A stretch of DNA of 50,091 nt from JAAFHS01 sp043751715. GTDB taxonomy: Bacteria; Pseudomonadota; Alphaproteobacteria; Rhodobacterales; Rhodobacteraceae. A program made the position numbers and the translations under genes. This document shows positions 37,506-46,200 of this stretch, in pieces; the first letter of the stretch is position 1; each line of letters starts with the position of its first letter. Under the pieces are notes generated by a model, which was given only the letters and a program-made list of their open reading frames with translations, was not told the origin of the DNA and did not search any database. The stretch is taken from positions 1 to 50,091 of the forward strand of contig JAYUZO010000133.1 in the NCBI GenBank assembly GCA_043751715.1, written 5' to 3'.

Positions 37506-39547
37506 CCGAAGCTGCGTCCCTGCTTGCATCCATCTTTGGCTTTTCCGGGTTTCGGCCCGGTCAGGCCGAGATTGTGGACGCCGTGTTGGCCGGGCGCAAC
37601 ACGCTGGCCATCATGCCGACAGGGGGCGGAAAATCCCTGTGTTTTCAGCTACCTGCGCTGTGCCGGGATGGGGTGACGGTGGTGATATCGCCACTGATTG
37701 CGCTGATGCGTGATCAGGTGCGGGCGCTGAAGGCGGCGGGGGTAGAAGCGGGGGCGCTGACATCGGGTAATACGGAAGGTGAGACGGAAGAGGTGTTTGC
37801 GGCACTGGATGCCGGGCGGCTGAAGCTGTTGTACATCGCACCCGAACGCCTGGCCGCGGGGGCGACATTGCCCATGCTGCGGCGGATCAATACCACGCTG
37901 ATTGCCGTGGACGAGGCGCATTGCGTCAGCCAGTGGGGGCATGACTTCCGCCCCGATTATCTGCGGATTGGTGAATTGCGCCGGGCGCTGAACGTGCCGT
38001 TGGCGGCGTTCACGGCCACGGCGGATGAGGAAACGCGGGCCGAGATTGTAACGCGGCTGTTTGGCGGGCTGGCCCCTGAAACGTTCCTGCGCGGGTTTGA
38101 CCGCCCGAATATTCACCTTGCCTTTGCGGTAAAGAATAACCCGCGCGATCAGATACTTGGCTTTGCAGCGGCGCGGCGCGGGCAGGCGGGGATCATCTAT
38201 TGCGCGTCCAAGGCGCGGACGGAATCCATCGCGCAGGCGCTGCGGGCCGAGGGGCATGCAGCCTGCCATTACCATGCGGGCATGGATCCGGATGAACGCC
38301 GCCGGGTGGAAATCCGATTTCAGCAGGATGACGGGCTGATCGTGGTGGCGACGGTGGCGTTTGGGATGGGGATTGATAAGCCCGATATCCGCTGGGTGGC
38401 GCATTCTGATCTGCCAAAGTCGATTGAGGGGTACTATCAGGAAATTGGCCGGGGTGGCCGCGATGGCGCGGCGGCGGAAACGCTGACGCTGTATGGGCCG
38501 GAGGATATTCGCCTGCGCCGCAGCCAGATTGACGAAGGCATGGCCCCGCCAGACCGCAAGGCGGCGGACCATGCGCGGCTGAACGCGCTGCTGGGATTGG
38601 CCGAGGCTGTGGGCTGCCGCAGGCAGGTGTTGCTGGGCTATTTCGGTGAGGATTCAGCGCCTTGTAGCAACTGCGATATGTGCGACCGTCCGGTGGATGT
38701 GTTTGATGCGACCGATGCCGTGCGCAAGGCGCTGTCGGCGATCTTGCGCACGGGGGAGTGGTTTGGTGCAGGCCATCTGATTGATATCCTTACGGGAAAT
38801 GCCACTGCCAAGGTGCGCGAACGCGGGCATGATGCGCTGCCTACCTTTGCGGTGGGGCGTGATCTTTCCAAACCCGCTTGGGGGGCGGTGTTCCGGCAGA
38901 TGATGGGGCGTGATCTGATCAGGCCGGACCCGGACCGGTTTGGGGCGTTGAAGATGACCGAGGCGGCGCGGCCGATCTTGCGGGGGGAACAATCCATCAG
39001 CCTGCGGCGCGATACGATTGCGGCTGCAAGCCCGCGTGTGCAGATAAAAACCCTTGTTTCAGAAGAGGATGCGCCGCTGCTGTCGGCGCTGAAGGCCAAG
39101 CGGCGGGCGCTGGCAGAGGCGGGGAATGTACCGGCCTATGTGGTTTTTCCGGACCGGACGCTGATTGAAATGGCCGAACGCCGGCCCGCCAATCTGGATC
39201 AGATGATGGGCATCACGGGCGTGGGTGCGAAAAAGCTGGAAAGCTATGGTGCGGCGTTTCTGGCAGTGATTACAGGGGCTTCGGTTGAGGCGCTGCACCC
39301 GGCGCGGCGGGCGCTGGTGGGGCAGACGGCGGCGGCGTTGTTTGACAGGCTGGCAGAAGTGCAGGTGGCGCTGATGCGGGGTGAGGATGGCACGGGCAAA
39401 CCGCTGAGCCTGAGCCAAGGCCAGTTGCGCAAGATTGCGGAAGGGCGGCCTGCCAACCTGCACGAGTTGGACCGGATCGGGGATTTGGGTGGGGCCAAGG
39501 TGGAGCGGTTCGGCGAGGCGTTTCTGGCGGTGCTGCGCGAGGCCTAA
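37502..39547 (+). CDS. recQ: ATP-dependent DNA helicase RecQ
   Basis: A 681-residue 3'-5' DNA helicase acting in recombination and fork repair. Walker A MPTGGGKSLCFQLPA (about residue 38-52), VDEAHCVSQWGHDFRPDY with the aromatic-rich loop, QEIGRGGRDG motif VI, the zinc-binding cysteines in CSNCDMC, a winged helix region, and two HRDC-like modules at the C-terminus (ERRPANLDQMMGITGVGAKKLES and EGRPANLHELDRIGDLGGAKVE). The start codon is GTG at 37502 inside the yggT stop. Two HRDC modules instead of the single one of E. coli RecQ are seen in several lineages. Confidence 0.96.
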   Translation: MTEAASLLASIFGFSGFRPGQAEIVDAVLAGRNTLAIMPTGGGKSLCFQLPALCRDGVTVVISPLIALMRDQVRALKAAGVEAGALTSGNTEGETEEVFAALDAGRLKLLYIAPERLAAGATLPMLRRINTTLIAVDEAHCVSQWGHDFRPDYLRIGELRRALNVPLAAFTATADEETRAEIVTRLFGGLAPETFLRGFDRPNIHLAFAVKNNPRDQILGFAAARRGQAGIIYCASKARTESIAQALRAEGHAACHYHAGMDPDERRRVEIRFQQDDGLIVVATVAFGMGIDKPDIRWVAHSDLPKSIEGYYQEIGRGGRDGAAAETLTLYGPEDIRLRRSQIDEGMAPPDRKAADHARLNALLGLAEAVGCRRQVLLGYFGEDSAPCSNCDMCDRPVDVFDATDAVRKALSAILRTGEWFGAGHLIDILTGNATAKVRERGHDALPTFAVGRDLSKPAWGAVFRQMMGRDLIRPDPDRFGALKMTEAARPILRGEQSISLRRDTIAAASPRVQIKTLVSEEDAPLLSALKAKRRALAEAGNVPAYVVFPDRTLIEMAERRPANLDQMMGITGVGAKKLESYGAAFLAVITGASVEALHPARRALVGQTAAALFDRLAEVQVALMRGEDGTGKPLSLSQGQLRKIAEGRPANLHELDRIGDLGGAKVERFGEAFLAVLREA

Positions 39548-39704
39548 GCCCTTGCGTGCGCTGTGTTAATTGGCCTGATTAACGAAACATGAATGGTATG
39601 GCTTTGGTATGGCTTTGGCCCAGAACGGGGCCAGACGCCGGGCAGGCGCGCGGCTGGTTAACGCACCATCCGCGAATCACGGCAAGGAAGGGCCGCTTGG
39701 GCAG

Positions 39705-39733
39705 TTGACAGGGGGTTGGCGGCGCTATCTTTA
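39705..39733 (+). promoter_or_regulatory. Possible sigma-70-type promoter for yaaA
   Basis: TTGACA (39705-39710), 17-nt spacer, TCTTTA (39728-39733), ending about 30 nt before the yaaA ATG. The -35 is exact, the -10 weak. The rest of the 215-bp gap shows only a short direct repeat (GGTATGGCTTT twice near 39596-39621). Confidence 0.4.
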
Positions 39734-39762
39734 CAGCGGAAATTCCGAAAGGACGCTGCCGC

Positions 39763-40578
39763 ATGCTGACCGTGATTTCACCGGCCAAGAAGCTGGACCT
39801 TGCCCCTCTTGCGTTGCCAGAGGGCATGCAGCCGACGGAACCGCGTTTTGCGCGCGAGGCATCGGCGCTGGCACGGGTGGCGCGCAAGCTAAGCGTGGCA
39901 GAGTTACAGGGCCTGATGGCCATATCCGAGGCGCTGGGGCGGCTGAACCGGGACCGGTTCAAGGCGTTTGATGCGGCACCAGAGGCGATCAAACCGGCGG
40001 CGCTGATGTTTGACGGTGATACCTATGCCGGGCTGGAGGCGAAAACGCTTGACGCCGACGCACTGCGCCATGGGCAGGGGCATTTGCGGATATTGTCGGG
40101 GCTGTATGGCCTGCTGCGGCCTTTGGATGCGATTCAGCCGTACCGGTTGGAAATGGGCAGCAGGCTGGCGACGCGGCGGGGGGTGAACCTGTATGACTGG
40201 TGGGGGGCAAGCATTGCCAAGGCGCTGCGGGCCGATGCGGCGGTGGCGGGCACGGGGGTGCTGCTGAACTGTGCATCAGTTGAGTATTTCGGGGCGGTTG
40301 ACGCCAAGGCGCTGAAGCTGCGGGTGATCACACCGGTGTTTCTGGAAGACCGGGTGGGCGGGGCCAAGACGATCAGCTTTCTGGCCAAACGGGCGCGGGG
40401 GGCGATGGCGCGGTTTGTGGTGGAACACCGGCTGACAGACCCTGCGGATTTGCGGGGGTTCACGACCGGGGGATATGCGTTTGACGCAGGCCAGTCTGCG
40501 GGCGACCGGATGGTGTTTGTAAACCGAACGGCACAGGACCAGCAGGAGCAGAATCAGGATCAGGACGCGGCGGCCTGA
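39763..40578 (+). CDS. yaaA: YaaA peroxide-stress protein
   Basis: A 271-residue DUF328/YaaA protein, which lowers free iron under hydrogen peroxide stress in E. coli. Diagnostic segments: MLTVISPAKKLD at the start, FDGDTYAGLEAKTLDADAL, LRILSGLYGLLRPLDAIQPYRLEMGSR, LLNCASVEYFGAVD (usually NLAS-EY) and FLAKRARGAMARF. The Gln/Asp-rich end (QDQQEQNQDQDAAA) is a lineage-specific tail whose last 19 nt overlap the convergent kinase gene. Confidence 0.95.
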   Translation: MLTVISPAKKLDLAPLALPEGMQPTEPRFAREASALARVARKLSVAELQGLMAISEALGRLNRDRFKAFDAAPEAIKPAALMFDGDTYAGLEAKTLDADALRHGQGHLRILSGLYGLLRPLDAIQPYRLEMGSRLATRRGVNLYDWWGASIAKALRADAAVAGTGVLLNCASVEYFGAVDAKALKLRVITPVFLEDRVGGAKTISFLAKRARGAMARFVVEHRLTDPADLRGFTTGGYAFDAGQSAGDRMVFVNRTAQDQQEQNQDQDAAA

Positions 40579-43142
40579 TCATCGGTGATCGGGTGCGCGC
40601 CGGGCGGGCAATGGGCAGCCAGTGCAGCGGTGATGGTGGATTTGCGCAAGGGTTTGGTCATGTATTCATCAATTCCGGCGGCAAGGATGTTTTCGGCATC
40701 CCCCTCCATCGCGTGGGCGGTCAGCGCGATGATCGGCACGCGGGTGGCAGAGCCGCCCTCGGCCAGCCGGATGGCGCGGGCGGCATCGCGGCCATCCATT
40801 TCGGGCATGGAAATATCCATGAAGATCAGATCGGGCGACAGGGTTTTGAACAGTGCAACCACCTCAAGCCCGTTATTGGCGATGGTCAGTTCGATTGGCA
40901 GGTCCTGCACCATTTTGCGGAATACCAGCTGATTGGTGCGGTTGTCTTCGGCGGTCAGCACGCGCATCAGGCGCCGGGCGCTGATCGGCGGGGCTGCGGG
41001 TTCTGGCACGGGGGCCGCAGGTGGCACGGTCAGGCTGTGCAGGCGGCGGTACAGATCAGCGCGCAGCAGGGGTTTTTGCAACACAGTGCTGACCAGATTG
41101 CGGTCAAAATCGGCAGTGATGGCGGAAGACAGCAGCACGATGGGAATGGCCCCATGCCGCGCGCGAATGGCGGTGGCCAACGCAATGCCATCCATATCGG
41201 GCATGACGTGATCGGTGATGATGACATCATAGGCGGCATCGGCGGCCAAAGCGGCCAGCGCATCGGCACCGGACCGACACAGGGTGACATCAATGCCGCA
41301 GGGGGCCAGCTGACGTTCCAGAATGGTACGGTTGATGAACTGATCATCCACGACAAGGGCGCGCTGAATGCCGTGCGGCAAGGTGGGGGGTTCAGCCTCT
41401 TCGGCGACGGGCAGGGGCAGGCGGAAGCCGAAATTCGACCCGCGCCCCAGTTCGCTGTCTACCCAGACGGCGCCGCCCATGCGTTCAACCAGCTGTTTGG
41501 TGATGGCCAGGCCCAGACCCGTGCCTTCGAATTTGCGGTTGGCGGCGGATTCGACCTGATTGAATTCGCCAAACACATGGCCAAGATCAGCCTCGGCGAT
41601 GCCGATACCGGTATCTTCGATATTGATGTGAAGTTGCTGATGGCCGGGTTCCGCCTCAAGCCCGACAACGCGAATGATGACATGGCCTGTTTCGGTGAAT
41701 TTCACGGCATTGCCGATCAGGTTGGTCAGCACCTGCCGGATGCGGCCGGGATCGCCGATAAAACGGGTGGGCAGGAACATGTCAAAATCAATGAGCAGGT
41801 CAATGCCTTTGCTGCGGGCACGGGGTTGCAGCAGCATGGTGACTTCGTGAATGGTGCGTTCCAGATCAAAGGGTTCGGGGTGGAACGTCAGGCGTTCAGC
41901 CTCAATCTTGGAGTAATCCAGAATGTCATTGATGATGACCAGAAGCGCTTCACCTGAGGAACGGATAGTTTCGGCAAACAGGCGCTGATCTTCGGTCAGG
42001 GCGGTTTCGCACAGCAGTTCGGCCATGCCGACGACGCCGTTCATGGGCGTACGGATTTCATGTGTCATATTGGCAAGGAAGGCGGATTTGGCGCGGTTGG
42101 CGGATTCAGCGGCCCTGCGGGCCTGTTCCAGGGCTTCGGATTGCTGTTTCAGTTCGGTGATGTCACCGCGCAGGCAAACGCGGCCACCATCGGGCGTGGC
42201 GCGGTCAACCCGCCTGATCCAGCGCTGATCATTGGTAAGAAACAGGTTTTCACCACCAGCGGTGCGGTGGGCGGCCAGGCGTTCCTGCAGATGGTCGGCT
42301 TCGCGACCGATGCCTTCGGGATACAGTCCCTGACGCAGGCCTTCTTCAAAGATACTGGTGGCGGTGGCGCCGGGCACGATTGTATTGTGCAGGGCGGGAA
42401 ACAGTTGGCGATACTGTTCATTGGCCATGATCAGGCGTTCATCACGGTCAAACACGGCAAAGCCATCAGTCAGCGCATCAATGGCGGCGCGCATGCGCAT
42501 CTCATCGGTGATGTCCTGCAGCAGGATGACAACATCGCCGTCACGCGTGCGGCGGTCATGCAGGTGTTTCCAGCGGCCGGATGACAGTTTCAGCGTGGCG
42601 GGGGTGCCCGTCCCATCATCCCAGCGGGCAAGCATATCGGCGACCCAGTCACGCACGGGGGCATCGCCGATTTCGATGACGCCGGATTCGCCGGCGGCAA
42701 TCAGCAGTTCGGTGTAGAACACGCCCTCTTCGATATCGACGCCGGGAAAGGAAATGCGAAAGGCGGTGTTGGCGGTGACAAGGCGGAGGTCGTTGTCAAA
42801 AATGGCAAAGCCGTCATGGATGGAATCGATGCAATCAAGCAGGCGGCGTTCGGCGGTGATGGCGGTGGTGTGGGCGCGGTCAAGATCACCGACAAAGTTT
42901 TCGGCCTGGCCTTTCAGGGTGGCGGCTTCGGACATGGCGGTTTTGGCGGTGTTGCGGTGTTCGACCATCTGGTGGAACAGGGTGCGCGCATGCAGGGCCA
43001 GCTTTTCATTGGCGGCAAACAGTTCGCGGCTTTTTTGTTGCAACAGGCGTTCGGCGGCCAGACGGCCGCGTCGTTCCAATGCAAGGCGTTCGCCAATATC
43101 GGTGTCCATGGTATCCGCAGAATTATTTTCAGGGCCTACCAT
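40560..43142 (-). CDS. Soluble hybrid histidine kinase with two PAS and two receiver domains
   Basis: An 860-residue cytoplasmic protein with no membrane helix. Order: a coiled coil (about 18-95, LAAERLLQQKSRELFAANEKL), two PAS domains (about 105-220 with DSIHDGFAIFDNDLRLVTAN and about 222-340 with DGFAVFDRDERLIMAN), HisKA with ANMTHEIRTPMNG, HATPase (NLIGNAVKFTETG, DTGIGIAE, EGTGLGLAITKQLVE), REC1 with IITDHVMPDMDG and REC2 with LIFMDISMPEMDG. There is no Hpt domain, so an external one is needed or the second receiver acts as output brake. It starts divergently from the alpha-2-macroglobulin gene and ends convergently inside yaaA. Confidence 0.9.
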   Translation of the reverse strand: MVGPENNSADTMDTDIGERLALERRGRLAAERLLQQKSRELFAANEKLALHARTLFHQMVEHRNTAKTAMSEAATLKGQAENFVGDLDRAHTTAITAERRLLDCIDSIHDGFAIFDNDLRLVTANTAFRISFPGVDIEEGVFYTELLIAAGESGVIEIGDAPVRDWVADMLARWDDGTGTPATLKLSSGRWKHLHDRRTRDGDVVILLQDITDEMRMRAAIDALTDGFAVFDRDERLIMANEQYRQLFPALHNTIVPGATATSIFEEGLRQGLYPEGIGREADHLQERLAAHRTAGGENLFLTNDQRWIRRVDRATPDGGRVCLRGDITELKQQSEALEQARRAAESANRAKSAFLANMTHEIRTPMNGVVGMAELLCETALTEDQRLFAETIRSSGEALLVIINDILDYSKIEAERLTFHPEPFDLERTIHEVTMLLQPRARSKGIDLLIDFDMFLPTRFIGDPGRIRQVLTNLIGNAVKFTETGHVIIRVVGLEAEPGHQQLHINIEDTGIGIAEADLGHVFGEFNQVESAANRKFEGTGLGLAITKQLVERMGGAVWVDSELGRGSNFGFRLPLPVAEEAEPPTLPHGIQRALVVDDQFINRTILERQLAPCGIDVTLCRSGADALAALAADAAYDVIITDHVMPDMDGIALATAIRARHGAIPIVLLSSAITADFDRNLVSTVLQKPLLRADLYRRLHSLTVPPAAPVPEPAAPPISARRLMRVLTAEDNRTNQLVFRKMVQDLPIELTIANNGLEVVALFKTLSPDLIFMDISMPEMDGRDAARAIRLAEGGSATRVPIIALTAHAMEGDAENILAAGIDEYMTKPLRKSTITAALAAHCPPGAHPITDDQAAAS

Positions 43143-43260
43143 GGATCAGGCAAGTGAAAACCGTCTTAATGAAAATGAGGGCGGGTAAGGGTTCTGCGAC
43201 CTTGCGAAAACAGGGGTGCGCGTGGCACGATCTGCCCATTCAGTGACCTAGGGGGTTTTC

Positions 43261-46200
43261 ATGCGCGCGATGGTTCGGGTTGGTGTGGTGTTTGCGGCTG
43301 TTGCGTGGGGCGTGCCTGCTTGGGCGCAGGATGTGGTGCCGGATACGCGGTTTGCGATGCAGCAGGATATTGACCTGCCAGGCGGCGATATTGCGCAGAT
43401 GTTCGACACCACGTTGGAGGCCTGCCAGACGGCCTGTGCTGTGAACCAGTCGTGTGAGGCGTTTACGTTCAACACGCGGAATGGCAGCTGCTTTTCCAAG
43501 GCGGGTGCGGGGACGGGTGAGTTTTTTGCAGGGGCGGTGTCGGGGCTGGCGCTGAAGGCCGATGCGGGGGCCGAGGGGCTGGCAGGGCAGCGGGCGGCAG
43601 AAATGACGTTCCTGCAGGGCTGGGATGTGGGGCAGGCCACGGCGCAAGCGGCGGAGATGGGCACGCGGCATTATGTGAATAACTGGAGCCTTGAAGATCT
43701 GCGGATAGCAGATGAAGCGGCCAATGGTGATCTTGTTGATGCGGTGAACCTGTCGGGTGCGATGGTGGTGCTGACGGACAGCGGGGACGATTGGGCAACC
43801 TATGCGCAGCGACTGGCGGTTGCGGGTGGGGTCAGTGGCGATTTTCAGCAATACTACCGCGATCAGGCGGTTTATGCGGGGGTGAACGCCTATCTGCGCA
43901 GTGACAATGCAGGCCAGCAACACAGCATTCTGGTTGATCTGGCGCTGGCGTTTGAACAGGTGGGCCGTGGGCGCGAGATGGTGGGCGCGCTGCGGTTGGC
44001 GCAGGGCAAGCAAGGGCGCGATGATACGGCGGCGCTGCTGGATGAGGCGATTGGCAAATACGGCTTCCGTATTCTGGAAACGACCGTGCAGGCCGATAGC
44101 GCGCGGCCCAAGATTTGCGCTGCGTTCAGTGAAACGCTGGCGGCGGATACGGATTTTGGCAGTTTTGTGCAGCTGGACGATGCAGGGCTGACGGTCACGT
44201 CAGACGGGTATCAGACGCTGTGCGTGGAGGGCGTGCAGCATGGCGCGCGTTATACCGTGACGTTCCGCGAAGGCTTGCCTGCGTTTGATGGCCAGCAATT
44301 GGCGAAATCGGTTGAGATCAGCCAATATGTGAATGACCGCAGCCCGGCGGCGCGGTTCCCCAGCCGAGCCTACGTTTTGCCGCGCACGGCAGATGCGGGC
44401 ATTCCGATTGAAACGGTGAACACCGATAAGCTGGACTTGACGCTGTTTCGGGTGACAGACCGCAATGCGCTGCGGTCGATGCAGGATTATTACTTTGGCC
44501 AGAACCTGCAGGATTACGCCGAGGATGTGTTTTCCGAAAATATCGGGGTGGAAATCTGGGCGGGTGAGGCGACGGTCGGGCAGGACATCAACAAGGACGT
44601 GACCACGCGCCTGCCGCTGGGTGAGGCGTTGGCGGGAACCCAACCGGGGATTTATGCACTGAAAGCGGCGGTGCCGGGGGTGGACCCGTATGAAAACGCA
44701 CCGGCCTGGCAATGGTTTGTGGTCACCGATCTGGGGCTGACCACAATGTCGGGCACGGACGGGCTGCATGTGTTCGTGCGCGGTCTGGGTGATGCGGGGG
44801 CCAAGGTTGGCGTGACGGTGGATTTGCTGAGCACGGGGAATGAGGTGCTGGGGTCAGCGGTGACCGATGCGATTGGTTATGCGCGGTTTGATGCAGGGCT
44901 GACGCGGGGCACGGGCGGGGCGGCACCGGCGATGGTGATCGCGCGCGATGGCGATGCGGATATGGCGTTCCTGTCGCTGACCGACCCGGAGTTTGATCTG
45001 TCGGACCGGGGGGTTGAGGGGCGCGAGGCATCACCACCCTTGGACGTGTTCCTGACAACAGACCGGGGGGCCTACCGCGCGGGTGAAACGGTGTATGCCA
45101 CGGCGCTGGTGCGCGATCCGCAGGTGCGGGCGGTGGCAGACCTGCCGCTGACGGCGATTTTCTATCGGCCGGATGGGGTGGAATACAGCCGTGCGGCGGT
45201 GGCCGATTTGGGTGCTGGCGGGCATGTGTTCCAACTGCCGGTGGCAGGCAATGCGCCAAGGGGCGTGTGGCGGCTGTCAGTGTTTGCGGATCTGGAGGCG
45301 GGTGCGCTGGCGAGTGAGACGGTGCTGGTAGAGGATTTTCTGCCAGAGCGGATTGATTTTGATCTGACGCTGGACGGGGCACCCATTACGCTGAATGCGG
45401 TGGCGATGCTGACGATTGATGCGCGCTATCTATTCGGCGCACCGGGGGCGGACCTTGCGATTGAGGGTGAGGTGGCACTGTCGCAACTGGGCGGGCTGGA
45501 GGCGATTCCGGGTTATCGGTTCGGGCGGCATGATGCGCCATTTGCGGGCGGGCTGGAGCCGATTGTGGGCGGGCAGACGGATGCCAGCGGGCGAGCGGTG
45601 ATCGGGCTGACCCTGCCTGCGGTGGAAGATGTGGGCGTGCCGCTGGAGATGCGGGCGACAGTGCGGGTGGCGGAAGGATCGGGGCGTCCGGTGGAGCGTG
45701 TGATCAGCCGCGCTGTGGTGCCTGCGGGGGATATGATCGGGGTGAAACCGCTGTTTGATTTCGTGGTGCCCGAAGGTGAGGTGGCGCGGTTTGATCTGAT
45801 CGGGGTCAGCCCGGACCTGACGGCGGTGCCGATGGAGGTGACATGGGCGCTGACGCGGATCAATACGGATTACCAATGGTATCAGGCGCAAGGGGACTGG
45901 TCGTGGGAGCCTGTGGTGACGCGCACGCCGGTGGCGGATGGTGAGGCGACGCTGGCGGCAGGGCCAACGGGGATTACGGCACCAGTGGAATGGGGCGAAT
46001 ATGAACTGGTGGTGACGCAGAAGGGCACGAAAACCGCCACGTCCATGACGTTTTATGCGGGCTGGTATGCGCCTGCGGGTGTGGAAAGCACGCCGGATAC
46101 GCTGGAGCTTTCGCTGGATAAACCGGCCTATGCGCCGGGGGAGGTGGCCACCTTGCGGATTGTGCCACGGGCGGCGGGGGTGGCGCTGATCACGGTGCTG

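Noticed and set aside
43223..43237. TGGCAC...GC resembling a sigma-54 promoter before the A2M gene
   Set aside because: The GG-to-GC distance is two bases too short for sigma-54.
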